Origin: Roseiarcus sp963833955
GTDB lineage: Bacteria; Pseudomonadota; Alphaproteobacteria; Rhizobiales; Beijerinckiaceae
Length of the DNA stretch: 64,000 nt
Direction of reading: 5' to 3'
Assembly: GCA_963833955.1 (NCBI GenBank)
Contig: CAWHZY010000007.1
Span: 1-64,000 of the forward strand
The notes beneath the pieces were generated by a model. That model made no database searches and had not been told where the DNA came from. It was given only the letters and a program-made list of their open reading frames with translations. The translations under genes were made by a program, and so were the position numbers. The first letter of the stretch is position 1; each line of letters opens with the position of its first letter. Positions 27,506 to 41,809 of this stretch are shown here, one piece after another.

Positions 27506-30500
27506 TCACGCCACAGGCCCCGCGACCTTCTCGACATTGACGAGGAACGCCTTGAACTCCGGCGTCTGCGTATTGGCGTCGCCGACCGAAGGCGTGAGCG
27601 TGTTCGCGCCATAGCCTTTGCGCGCCTGGCCGGTGAAGCCCCAGTGCAGCGGCACGCCCATCGACATGCGTCGGCTTGCCGTCGACAGTCATCGGCTTGA
27701 TGCGCTTCGTGACATAAGCCTTGCAGACGATCGCGCCGCGCTTGGACGAAACGCGCACCCATCCGGCCTGCTCGATACCTTTCTCCTTCGCCAGAGCCTC
27801 GCCGATCTCGACGAATTCCTCCGGCTGGAGGATCGCGTTGATCAGCGCATGCTTGGTCCAAAAGTGAAAGTGCTCGGTGAGCCGATAGGTGGTTCCAACA
27901 TAGGGGAACTCGGCGACGGCGCCGAAGTTCTTCCGGTCGTCGGCATAGACCCGCGCCGCCGGATTGTTGCGCACCTTCGGATGCAGCACGTTTTCGGACG
28001 GGCTTTCGAACGGCTCGTAATGCTCCGGGAATGGCCCCTCGACCATCTGGTCGAGAGCAAACAGGCGCCCAAGCCCATCGGCGTTCATGATGAAGGGGCC
28101 GACATTCTCGGACGGCGCAGCGGCGGTGTAGTCTGGCACGTCGAGGCCGACCCATTTGGCGCCATTCCATTCGATGATCGATTTCGCCGGGTTCCACGGC
28201 TTGCCCGACGGATCGGCGCTGGCGCGATTGTAAAGGATGCGGCGATTGGCCGGCCACGCCCAGGCCCAGTTCGGCGCGATGCCCGCTTCGCGCGGATCGC
28301 TCGCGTCGCGCCGCGCCATCTGATTGCCTTCCTGGGTGTAGCTCCCGGAGAAGATCCAGCAGCCCGACATGGTCGAGCCGTCGTCGCGCAATTGCGCAAA
28401 ACCACTCGAGCTGCTGCCCCGCCTTGACGAGCGTCTGGCCGTTCGCATCCTTGAGGTCGGCAAGCGCACGGCCGTTCATCTCCTTGGCCATTTCCTCTGG
28501 ATCAGGATCGGCCGGATTGATGTAATCCCAGGTCAGGTTGAGCAGCGGATCGGGAAACGCCCCGCCGTCCTTGCGGTACATTTCGCGCAGGCGAAGGAAG
28601 AGGCCGGCCATGATGAAAATATCGCTCTGGGCTTCACCGGGCGGCGGCGCCGCCTTCCAGTGCCATTGCAGCCAGCGCGCCGAATTGACGAGCGTGCCAT
28701 TCTCCTCGGCAAAGCAGGCGGTCGGAAGCTGGAACACCTCCGTCTGGATGCTCGCTGGCTCAGAGGGATTCTGCGGCCCGAAATTCTCCCAGAAGCGCGA
28801 CGTCTCGGTGTCGAGCGGATCCATCACGACGAGATATTTGAGCTTGCCGAGCGAGCGGCGGATCTTGCCCTTGTCGGGGAAGGCCTGAAGCGGGTTGAAG
28901 CCCTGGCAGATGTAGCCGTTGATCTCGCCCTTATCCATCATCTCGAAGGCGGCGATGATGTCATAGAGCGGGATGTCGAGTTTCGGCAGCCAGTCGTAGG
29001 CCCAGTCGTTGTCGACGGTCGCGGCCTTGCCGTAGATCGCCTTCTGGAAGCTGACGAAGAACTTCTTGTAGTTCTGCCAGTAGCTCACCTGCCCTGGCCG
29101 CACCGGCTTGTAGAGCCGCGTCTTCATATAATCGTCGAACGTCGTCTCGGTATCCCTGGCCAAAGTGAGATAGCCGGGCATTGCGTTCGACAGGAGGCCG
29201 ATGTCGGTCAGACCCTGGATATTGGAGTGCCCGCGCAGCGCGTTCATGCCGCCGCCCGCAACGCCGATGTTGCCCAGAAGCAGCTGCACCATCGCCATCG
29301 TGCGAATGTTCTGCGCGCCGACGGAATGCTGCGTCCAGCCGAGCGCGAACAGGCTGGTCAGCGCTCTGTCTGGCGCGGAGCATGACGCGAACAGCTCGCA
29401 GACCTGCAGGAACTTGTCCTGCGGCGTGCCGCAGATGCGCGACACCATTTCGGGCGTGTAGCGATCGACGTGTTTGCGCAAAAGGTTGATGACACAGCGC
29501 GGATTTTGCCACGTGTCGTCAACCTTGGCGAAGCCCTGGTCGTCCTTCTCGTAGTCCCAGCTCGACTTGTCGTAAGTGCGTTTCTCTTCCTCGTATCCGG
29601 TGAAGAGCCCATCCTCGAAGCCGAAGCCGTCTTTCACGATGAGGCTGGCGTTGGTGTAGGCGCGCACATATTCGTGCTGGATTTGATCCTTTTCGAGCAG
29701 ATAGCGGATGATTCCGCTTAAGAAAGCGATGTCCGTGCCTGGACGGATCGGCGCGTAGAGGTCTGCGACCGCCGCGCTGCGCGTGAAACGCGGATCGACG
29801 ACGACGAACTTCGCGCCGTTCTCGATCTTCGCTTCGACGACCCATTTGAAACCGCACGGATGGGCCTCGGCGGCGTTGCCGCCCATACCGATGATTACAT
29901 TGGCGTTCTTGATGTCCTGCCAGGTGTTGGTCATCGCGCCACGACCGAATGATGGGGCCAAACTGGCCACCGTCGGTCCGTGTCAGACGCGCGCCTGGTT
30001 GTCGAACACCACCATGCCGAGAGCGCGGGCGACCTTCCAGGTGACGAAGGAGTCTCATTGGACGACGCAGACGCCGCCAGCATGCCTGTCGAAAGCCAGC
30101 GGTTGACCGTCGCCCCGTCCTTGTTTTTCGCGATGAAGTTTTTGTCGCGATCTTCCTTCATCAGCTTGGCGATCCGGTCGAGCGCGAAATCCCAGGAGAC
30201 CTCCTTGAATTCGTTTGTCCCCGGCGCGCGATATTTCGGGACCTTGAGCCGGGTCGGCGCATGGACGATATCCAAAAGCGCCGATCCCTTCGGGCAGAGG
30301 GTGCCGCGATTGACAGGATGGTCAGGGTCGCCCTCGATGTGGATGATGTCGGATACTGCATTCTTGGCTTTGTCGCCGAGGCTGTAGATGAGGATGCCGC
30401 AGGCGACCGAGCAATAGGTGCAGGTGTTGCGCGTCTCGCTCGCCGCTGTCAGCTTGAACGGACGTACCGAAGCGGCGAGAGCTTCGCCTGCCCCGCCAAA

Positions 30501-30575
30501 GCCAAGAGCGCCAAGGCTCGATGCCGCAAGTCCCGCTGCGGTGATTTTGATGAATCCGCGACGACTGAATTGCAT
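27506..30575 (-). CDS. fdhA: Selenocysteine-containing formate dehydrogenase alpha subunit (FdnG/FdoG type)
   Basis: About 1020 residues, as in E. coli FdnG. The Tat signal SRRGFIK near the start (ATG at 30575) directs the enzyme to the periplasmic face. A [4Fe-4S] motif follows: CTYCSVACG and GTLCPKG. The codon at 29983-29985 is TGA, read in the context ARV-U-HGPTVASLAP, exactly the FdnG Sec site, at about residue 197. Later marks are GMGGNAAEAHPCGFKWV, GGGMNALRGHSNIQGLTDIG and CQGFNPLQAFPDKGKIRRSL. Frame breaks lie near 30050, 28410, 28220 and 27670. It oxidises formate to CO2 with a bis-MGD molybdenum or tungsten site. Readers ignoring UGA recoding would call two genes. Confidence 0.95.
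29945..29985 (-). promoter_or_regulatory. Bacterial SECIS element with UGA Sec codon of fdhA
   Basis: On the minus strand the UGA at 29985-29983 is followed by CACGGACCGACGGTGGCC and a small hairpin GGCC-AGTTT-GGCC with a GU in its loop, at the spacing seen in E. coli fdh SECIS elements. This is the expected SelB binding site and supports recoding of UGA as Sec. Confidence 0.85.
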
Positions 30576-30768
30576 GGCGACTCTCCCGGCATTCCGGAGG
30601 GCAATTCGCGCAACCGCAAGCCCCGGTGAACGGCGATCGTTGCTCAAGCTAGCGACAAAGGTTCAGTCTGTGAAGATAGACGAAAGCATTGTATCTTTTG
30701 GAATATCTCGAGAAACCTCAATCGCTTCACAGCCATTTTGGTCGTCTTCGACACGCGCAGATCGTCGT

Positions 30769-31998
30769 TCAAACCGGTACGATAGGCGCCTTGGTCTTTC
30801 TGAGCGCGTCCACGAACTGTTGGTTCAGATCGAGGTGGACTTTGACAAGATCAGGCGGCGTCAGGGCCAGCCACTGATTGAGCGATACGTCAGCATAGTA
30901 GCTGCTCTTGAAGATCTCCAGAAAGCGCAAGGGCGCCGAGCCGGTGTTTTCGATGTAGTGGCCCATCGCGAAGGGGACATAGCCGACGTCTCCGCCGCGG
31001 AAATCGAACGTCCGCGCCTGGCCAGCGGACGCGAACACGCCCATGCGACCCTCGCCACTGATATAATATTGCCATTCGTCGGTGTTCGGATGCCAGTGCA
31101 GCTCACGCAGGCCGCCGGGGTCGATCTCGACCAGAGCCGCCGCAATGCCTTTGGAAGCCGGAAACACGCTCGAGTCCGTGATCCGCACTGTTCCACTCTT
31201 GGTGCGGATCGGCTCCTGCGCGAGCATGCGATGACTGAAGGTTTGCGGCACCGGGTCTGCGCCCATGAGCTTGTCGGCCCCGAGCGGACCTGGGACCGGC
31301 GCTTTGAAAATATAGAGCTGGCGTGGGTCGGGCGTATGTCCGAACAGCGTCGACGGCACGCCGAAATTCTTGCTTAGAACCTCGGGCGGGACATGCTTGA
31401 ACCAGTCGCTGAGCAAAAACGTGTCGTCCTCGTCGAAGTCTCCATCATCGAAGACGAGCAGGAATTCGCACCCGTCGGTTCCCAGGCCCTGGATCGAATG
31501 AGGAATGCCGCCGGCAAAATACCAGAGATCGCCGACGCCCACATCGTCGACAAAGCTACGGCCCTTCGGGTCGACGGCGGTGATGCGCGCCGTTCCGAAA
31601 AGCATGTAGGCCCATTCCGCCTGCTTGTGCCAGTGAAGCTCACGGACGCCGCCTGCGTTCAGCCGCATGTTCACGCCGGCGATCGCCTTCGAAACGCCAA
31701 GCTCTCGCGCGGTGACCTGGCGCGTCCAGCCGCCGCTCGACTGCCGGACATGCGCATCGGCGAAGGAAAATCTGAGATTAGGCAGAGTCCCCGAGTCGGT
31801 CGCCGGCGGATTGAGGAGATCCGGATTCTGAGCCTCCCGGACGACGTCGCCCGGGAACGGATCGGAGCCGCCGATTCCGGGCGCCCGGCTGGGCTCGGGA
31901 ACCTGGTCGGCGGCCTTGGCGGCGGTTGCGCCAAGAAGCGCACTTGCGCCGACAGCTGCGCCGGCCAAGAGATCGCGTCGGGTTGCAGCGTTCATCAT
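30769..31998 (-). CDS. oxdC: Oxalate decarboxylase-type bicupin with Tat signal
   Basis: 409 residues, intact. ATG at 31998 after GGAGAAAC. The N-terminus MMNAATRRDLLAGAAVGASA is a Tat-type signal. Two cupin domains each carry manganese ligands: ELHWHKQAEWAYMLFG with PHSIQG (first) and ELHWHPNTDEWQYYISGEGR with GHYIENTG (second). The family converts oxalate to formate and CO2. It is encoded about 190 bp upstream of fdhA in the same direction, so its product would be used by the periplasmic formate dehydrogenase. Whether the decarboxylase lid motif is present was not resolved by eye; an oxalate oxidase variant is less likely. Confidence 0.9.
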   Translation of the reverse strand: MMNAATRRDLLAGAAVGASALLGATAAKAADQVPEPSRAPGIGGSDPFPGDVVREAQNPDLLNPPATDSGTLPNLRFSFADAHVRQSSGGWTRQVTARELGVSKAIAGVNMRLNAGGVRELHWHKQAEWAYMLFGTARITAVDPKGRSFVDDVGVGDLWYFAGGIPHSIQGLGTDGCEFLLVFDDGDFDEDDTFLLSDWFKHVPPEVLSKNFGVPSTLFGHTPDPRQLYIFKAPVPGPLGADKLMGADPVPQTFSHRMLAQEPIRTKSGTVRITDSSVFPASKGIAAALVEIDPGGLRELHWHPNTDEWQYYISGEGRMGVFASAGQARTFDFRGGDVGYVPFAMGHYIENTGSAPLRFLEIFKSSYYADVSLNQWLALTPPDLVKVHLDLNQQFVDALRKTKAPIVPV

Positions 31999-32228
31999 GT
32001 TTCTCCGCTTTGATTGATCGCTTCACGTCTCTGATCATTGTTGAGAGAGTGGCCAACAGCCTACGATCTTCCTTTCATAAGGAGACGCGGCCAGCGATCC
32101 CTGCGGACGTCACGATTCCGTGAGCCGCATCAACGATCGGCGCGTCCACGCGATCTTGGCGTCAACCGGATCCGCGCTGCTATTCGTAGGATAAGGCCGG
32201 AACTGGAGCCGTTCCCGGGCGGATTATC

Positions 32229-32658
32229 TCACGTTTTTCCGAAGGTTTCGTCGAGGGCGTAGCCGGTTCCGCGGACGGTGCGGATGGGGTCGCGCTCGCG
32301 GCCCCGCGACAGCGCTTTGCGCAGGCGCCCGACATGGACGTCGACGGTGCGTTCGTCGATCTCCGCCGCCTGGCCCCACACCCCGTCAAGCAGTTGCGCG
32401 CGCGAGAACACCCGGCCAGGCTTCTCGAGGAGATATTCGAGCAGCCGGAACTCGGTCGGGCCGAGGTGGATGTCGCGCACGCCGCGCCGCACGCGGCGCG
32501 TCGGCTTGGTCGCCGCGCTCGACGTTCTCGACCACATAGCCTTCCGCCTCGAGGTTGTAGCCGAGCAGCAACGACAGGTCCGCTTCATCCTCGACGATCA
32601 GGATGCGCGGCGCGGACGCAGCCCCGGGACGCACCATCTCCTTGCGCGCCTGATTCAT
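32229..32658 (-). pseudogene. phoB: PhoB response regulator with most of the receiver domain missing
   Basis: The first 48 or so codons (ATG at 32658, APRILIVEDEADLSLLLGYN, VVENVERGDQAD) join near 32510 to the effector domain (TRRVRRGVRDIHLGPTEFRL, RAQLLDGVWGQAAEIDERTV, TVRGTGYALDETFGKT). About 100 residues including the phosphorylated Asp are absent, and the frame shifts at the junction. The C-terminal winged helix itself is intact and PhoB-like. The start overlaps the phoU stop (ATGA), as in normal pho operons. Internal deletion or assembly misjoin. Confidence 0.85.
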
Positions 32659-33103
32659 TTGATCGCCCCTTGCGCGCCGGCCTCGACATCCGTCCCCTGC
32701 CGCCCGTGCGGCCGCCCGGTCGGCAGCGTCGAACCCGTCACCAGATAGACCACGGTCTCGGCGATGTTGGTCGCGTGATCGCCGATCCGCTCGATGTTCT
32801 TCGAGCAGAACAGGAGATGCGCGCAGAAAGTGATGTTGCGCGGATCCTCCATCATATGCGTGAGCAGATCGCGGAACACCGAGTCTTCGAGCGCGTCGAG
32901 ATCGACGTCGCGCGCCCACACATCGAGCGCCCGCTCGACGTCGCGCTGGGCGTAGGCGTCGAGCACGTCCTTCATCAGTTCGGTCGCGAACTCATTCATG
33001 TGCTTGATGCCGATGATCGCGCGCGGGACCCGGGATTCGACGCCGATCTTGACCGAACGCTTGGCGATGTTCTTGGCCAGATCCCCGTTCGGCCGGTAAG
33101 AGC
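32655..33103 (-). pseudogene. phoU: PhoU, N-terminal half missing
   Basis: From GDLAKNIAKRSVKIG onward the protein is a normal PhoU C-terminal half: GIKHMNEFATELMKDVLDAY, HMMEDPRNITFCAHLLF, SKNIERIGDHATNIAETVVY and TGSTLPTGRPH. Upstream of about 33095 the similarity stops abruptly and about 110 expected residues are absent. PhoU normally dampens PhoR/PhoB signalling and Pst transport. No pst genes occur in the window. The adjacent phoB is broken too. Confidence 0.85.
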
Positions 33104-33194
33104 GAGCTATTGCAACCCGACAGTGCATTCGACCGAGCCCGCTGTCGTCAACTGCTCGCCGGCCGTGTCGAGTTCGCGGCAACTGGTGTGAACC

Positions 33195-33227
33195 ACAAAA
33201 AAGCCCCCGGCCGGTCGGCCAGGGGCT
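33195..33227 (-). terminator. Rho-independent terminator of the rRNA operon
   Basis: Read on the minus strand, GCCCCTGGCC and GGCCGGGGGC form a GC-rich hairpin with a GACC loop followed by six T. It lies just past tRNA-fMet, the last gene of the rRNA operon. Confidence 0.85.
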
Positions 33228-33236
33228 AGATAACAC

Positions 33237-33313
<77 letters not shown>

Positions 33314-33380
33314 TCAAAGGCTATGGGCCGTCGGGACTATAACGACGGCATTGATAAAGAGGAAGTTTCCGTTCTTGGCA

Positions 33381-33498
33381 GGCCTGGCGACGACCTACTC
33401 TCCCATGTCTTGAGACAGAGTACCATCGGCGCTAAGGCGTTTGACGGCCGAGTTCGGGATGGGATCGGGTCTTATCACCTTGCAAAGGCCACCAGGCC
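33381..33498 (-). rRNA. rrf: 5S ribosomal RNA
   Basis: About 118 nt. Paired ends GGCCTGGTGGCC and GCCAGGCC, and the conserved internal stretch GATCCCATCCCGAACTCGGC (minus strand). Lies between 23S and tRNA-fMet. Confidence 0.93.
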
Positions 33499-33589
33499 GG
33501 CAAAGAACGGTGAAGCAAAACTGGCTTTTCATTGTTTCTGTTTCAAAGCGAGTGCTTTGACAGTCTCGCGCCTTGGCGACGAGAGCAAT

Positions 33590-36467
<2,878 letters not shown>

Positions 36468-36901
36468 TCTCATCGCCAAAGCGCGCGTTTTTGTGTCGTC
36501 GATCGATTTCGGAAATCGATCGACAACCCACGTCTCTGGCTTGAAAAGACCAGTTTTGCTTCAAACGCATCCGGGGATCTGAGCGGTCAGGCTCCAAACC
36601 CACGACTGGTTGCTCGAGAGACAAGATGATGACGCGGCGCCTTTCCGCCCTCGGATCCTCACGGACCTTCCGGCTTCACGCCTCGCCCCATCCGGCCTTC
36701 GACCGAATGCGCTTCCTCTTCACAATGTCAGAGATCGAGGACCGAGAGGAACGGCGGAGGATTGAAATCCTGTTCGCCGGCCATTCGGCCTTCGTCACGC
36801 CAAGCGCTCGCGCGCTCAACGAAACTGATAAATCGCATCGGAAAGGATCAGGAGCGCTTCAATCTGCTCGACACGTCGCCAAGACCTTGCGGCCGAGGCT
36901 T

Positions 36902-36977
36902 TGGTGGAGCCAGACGGGATCGAACCGACGACCTCATGCTTGCAAAGCACGCGCTCTCCCAACTGAGCTATGGCCCC
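36902..36977 (-). tRNA. tRNA-Ala (anticodon UGC)
   Basis: 76 nt including CCA. Minus strand GGGGCCATAGCTCAGTTGGG, anticodon loop TTTGCAA, T-arm GTCGGTTCGATCCCGTC. Second tRNA of the 16S-23S spacer. Confidence 0.97.
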
Positions 36978-37008
36978 GTTTCAAGACCCGCCGGCGCCCG
37001 AAGGCTCG

Positions 37009-37085
37009 TGGTGGGCCTGGGAGGACTTGAACCTCCGACCTCACGCTTATCAAGCGCGCGCTCTAACCAACTGAGCTACAAGCCC
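37009..37085 (-). tRNA. tRNA-Ile (anticodon GAU)
   Basis: 77 nt including CCA. Minus strand GGGCTTGTAGCTCAGTTGGT, anticodon loop TTGATAA, T-arm GGAGGTTCAAGTCCTCC. First tRNA of the 16S-23S spacer, the usual Ile-Ala order. Confidence 0.97.
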
Positions 37086-37282
37086 GGTCGAAGCAGAAGT
37101 CCACGGCCAGCATGCCGGCAAAGGCAAACAGGGCGCAGGGCTTCCATATCCTTAGATCAGAAAGAGAGACGAAGGCGGCGCGATCCCGCAAATGCGGCCT
37201 GACTTGGCCGCTTGATTCTGAGCCGGATGACAAACCGTCCGACCAGGGCAAGCCCAAGTCTTTGGTTAATGTCTCCGAATCC

Positions 37283-38770
<1,488 letters not shown>

Positions 38771-39283
38771 AATGAGATCTTTGTCCTGACTGGTCACTTC
38801 AGCGCCCCGAAGGTCAGGGCGCTGTATTCTTGACGAGTTCCAAACACATCCGCTTCAAAAGAGGCTTGCGGCCTGCCCGCCTCACGACGGTCCGGCCGCG
38901 CTCCTTCGAAGCGCGATGAATTTTTGAAACGTGACCGTCAGTTGTCTCTTCGGACTCCAATCCCCGGATCGGCTCCAAGCTCGCGCCTAGAATTCAACCC
39001 GACAACCAAAGTCCCGCAAGGACCCCGCCGCCCACGTCTCTCTTTCTTCCGATGCAATTGTCAAACAGCACGGAGCCGAAGCTCCACGAAGCACAAACCA
39101 AACTCTGAGGCGACCCGCCGCCAAAGCCCAGTTCAGGCTCGAATTCCATGTCACCGCGCTTTCACGCAGTCCGGAAACGACCGAAAATTCTCCGCCCCCG
39201 CCTCACAGCAGGGAGGAGTGCGTTCGGAAAGTTCCCGCAACCCGCTGACTTGGCCGCTTCAAAAGCGCCCGTCGTCGTTGGGA
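38771..39283 (-). promoter_or_regulatory. rRNA operon leader
   Basis: About 510 nt between the promoter at 39290-39318 and 16S. The minus strand contains a leader motif common in Rhizobiales (TGCTGTTTGACAATTGCATC, about 39075-39056) and GAAAGAGAGACGTGGGCGGC downstream. No protein gene is expected here. Confidence 0.6.
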
Positions 39284-40753
39284 GAGGCGCATATAGGCCC
39301 CTGTGAGATTTCTGTCAACGCACTTTCACAAAGAAAATTCTTCCGCTGTGGAACCTTCCTCCAGACGCGCTTTTTCACGTGCATTTTCATGCCGCTGCGC
39401 GGCCGCAAAGTCACGCGCTGCATGGGCATAACTTCATGGCCCTCGACCAACTCAAAACGAAAAGCGCGCAAAAGATGCGCGAGCAGAATGATCCCCTCCT
39501 GCATCGCGAAGGCCATGCCGATGCACACGCGCGGCCCCGCGCCGAACGGGATGTAGGCGAAACGGTCGATCCGATCGCGCTGCTTCGCCCAGGAATCGCG
39601 AAGGATCGAAGGCGTCGGGCTGATCCCAGAGGCCCCGGCGCCGATGCAGGACATAGGGCGAGACCGTGACCACGGTGCCCGCAGGGATCTGTATGCCCGC
39701 CAAGCTCGTCGTCGGCGATCGCCTGACGAGCGAGCATCGCCGCCGGGGGATAAAGGCGCAACGCTTCCTCGAAGACGGCGCGAAGGATTTCGCACCTTTC
39801 TGACGCGACGGTCCCATCGGCGTCGAACGCCTGATCCGCGTCAGCCTCGGCCCGCTCGCGCCATTCCGGCGATTGGGAGAGCAGGAAGAGCGTCCAGGTC
39901 AGCGCGTTGGCGGTCGTCTCGTGGCCCGCGTTGATGAAGGTGACGATGTTGGCCCGCACGTCCGCCTCAGCGATGCCGCGGCCGTTTTCAGGGTCCTTGG
40001 CGGACAAGAGAAGGGTCAGGAGATCGCGCGGCGCCTCGCCGCCTCCGCTCAGCAGCGCCTGCCGCTTTTCGATGATCGCGTTGACGGCCGAATCGAAAAA
40101 CTCGAGCGCGCCGCGGCCGCGCCGGCGCCTGAGCCTCGGCACGAAAGCGGGCGCGCCCAGCAAATCGAGCGGATCGATCCTGCCGATGGTCTCGAAATAG
40201 CTCGACACGGCGCGCTGGAAGGCGCTGGGCTCACGTCCTATCCCTTGCGAGAACAGCGTCTGCTCAAGCACTTCCAGAGTCGAGGCGCGACATGAGCGCG
40301 CCGACGTCCGCCACCGCTCCGTCGCGCCGGCGGCTCATGCGCTCGACCGCCGCGCGCCCGACCCGGTGGACGGCCGGAGCAAATTCCGCGATCTGACGCG
40401 GAGAAAACAAGGGCGCGAGCGCCCGGCGCTGGACGCGCCAGTCCTCGCCCTCGGCGGTCAACAGTCCGTTGCCGAGTCCAGGCCGCAGAATGCGAAGCTG
40501 AAGGTCGTCCTTGCGGTAGTTGGCGGCGTTGTCGAGAAACACGCGTCGGACGGCCGCCGGGATCATGGGCGGCGGCGCGCAGTCCGAAGATGGTGCGGCC
40601 GATGGAAACCGGTCGCTCGAAATCGCCCTCCCACCAGACCTCGATCGGACTGCGCTGCAGGGCGAGGAGGATCGAGAGCGACCCTCGGGGCCTCGTGGGC
40701 CGCCGCGGATAAGGCGGAACGAAAAGCCTCGAGGCTGCGGTTGCAAGCGACAT
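39259..40753 (-). CDS. Cytochrome P450
   Basis: About 490 residues as read. Landmarks are FLDNAANYRKDD, the C-helix AEGEDWRVQRRALAPLFSP, the I-helix AGHETTANALTWTLFLLSQ with the oxygen-binding Thr pair, the ExxR in EEALRLYPPAAMLARQA and the haem Cys loop FGAGPRVCIGMAFAMQEG. Frame breaks lie near 40590, 40290, 39700 and 39600. The family normally ends near residue 450; the last 35 residues here (after GMKMHVKKRV) overlap the rRNA promoter and are probably not native. Soluble or peripheral bacterial class; substrate unknown, with a CYP102/CYP4-like lipid hydroxylase profile possible. Confidence 0.88.
39290..39318 (-). promoter_or_regulatory. Sigma-70 promoter of the rRNA operon
   Basis: On the minus strand TTGACA (39318-39313), 17 bases, then TATATG (39295-39290): near-consensus housekeeping promoter about 510 nt upstream of 16S. 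It lies inside the 3' part of the P450 open frame. Confidence 0.7.
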
Positions 40754-40856
40754 GGCGATCGCCTTCGAAAGACGTCTGCGGCCTACACTTAGGCCAGCCG
40801 GGGGCCGCCCAACAGGGGCGGGAGCGAAAACTCCGCCTCAGCGCCGCAGCCCTGGA

Positions 40857-41464
40857 TCAGAACGCCGTGCGCTGTCGCATCGCTGTCGCAAGCGTGCCGT
40901 CATCGAGATAGTCAAGCTCGCCGCCCACCGGCACGCCATGCGCGAGCCGCGTCACCTTGACGGGATAGTCGGTCAGGAGATCGATGATGTAGTGCGCGGT
41001 CGTTTGGCCCTCGACCGTGGCGTTGACGGCAAGGATCATTTCGCTCACGCCGCCATTGGCGATGCGCGCGACCAGCGCGGACAAGATTGAGATCGGACGG
41101 GCCAACGCCGTCGAGCGGCGACAGGGCGCCGCCAAGCACATGGTAGCGCGCCCGCGTGGCGCCCGCCCGCTCCAGCGCCCAGAGATCGCCGACCAACTCG
41201 ACGACGACCAGCGTCGTCGAATCGCGCCGCTCATCCGAACAGATCGTGCAGGGATCGCGCGTGTCGACGTTGCCGCAGACCGAACAGGTCAAGATCCGCT
41301 CCTGCGCGACGCGCAACGCATCGGCGAGCGGCGCGAGCAACGTCTCGCGCTTCCGGATGAGATGGAGCGCCACGCGGCGCGCCGAACGCGGCCCCAATCC
41401 CGGCAAGCCGCGCGAGAAGCTGGACGAGACGCTCGATTTCCGGTCCGGCGACGCTGGTCGACAT
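40857..41464 (-). CDS. recR: Recombination protein RecR
   Basis: About 202 residues. Helix-hairpin-helix LPGLGPRSARRVALHLI, zinc finger CSVCGNVDTRDPCTIC, Toprim TLVVVELVGDLWALERAG (usually VVVEDVGDLWALE-like), YHVLGGALSPLDGVGP, and EMILAVNATVEGQTTAHYI. It works with RecFO in gap repair. Frame breaks near 41405 and 41090. It follows ybaB and dnaX in the usual dnaX-ybaB-recR order. Confidence 0.94.
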
Positions 41465-41471
41465 CCGGCCT

Positions 41472-41794
41472 CTAGAACGGCAGCTTCATGCCGGGCGGAA
41501 GGGGCAGGCCCTGCCGTCAGGGACTGCATCTTCTCGGCCGCCAGCGCGATCGGCCTTGGCCTTGCCGTCGGTGAAAGCGGCGATGATCAGATCCTCAAGC
41601 ATCTCCTTGTCGGCCGGCGTCAAGAGCGAGGCGTCGATTCGCACGCCCTTCAGTTCGCCCTTGGCGGTGAGCGTGAGACTGACCATGCCGCCGCCCGCCT
41701 GACCTTCGACTTCAAGGCGCCCGAGTTCCTCCTGCGCTTCCTGAAGCTTGGCCTGAACGGCCTGCGCTTTTTTCATCATGCCCATGATATCCAT
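41472..41794 (-). CDS. ybaB: YbaB/EbfC family nucleoid-associated protein
   Basis: About 107 residues: MDIMGMMKKAQAVQAKLQEA, LEVEGQAGGGMVSLTLTAKG, ASLLTPADKEMLEDLIIAAF. After a break near 41550 it ends LPPGMKLPF before TAG at 41472-41474. Small dimeric DNA-binding protein, co-transcribed with dnaX and recR. Confidence 0.94.
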
Positions 41795-41809
41795 GGCGCG
41801 ATCTCCTTC

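Noticed and set aside
29931..30575. Separate short formate dehydrogenase N-terminal gene ending near the UGA
   Set aside because: The UGA at 29983-29985 stands exactly at the Sec position of FdnG, with a SECIS-like hairpin and full sel genes nearby, and homology continues on both sides.
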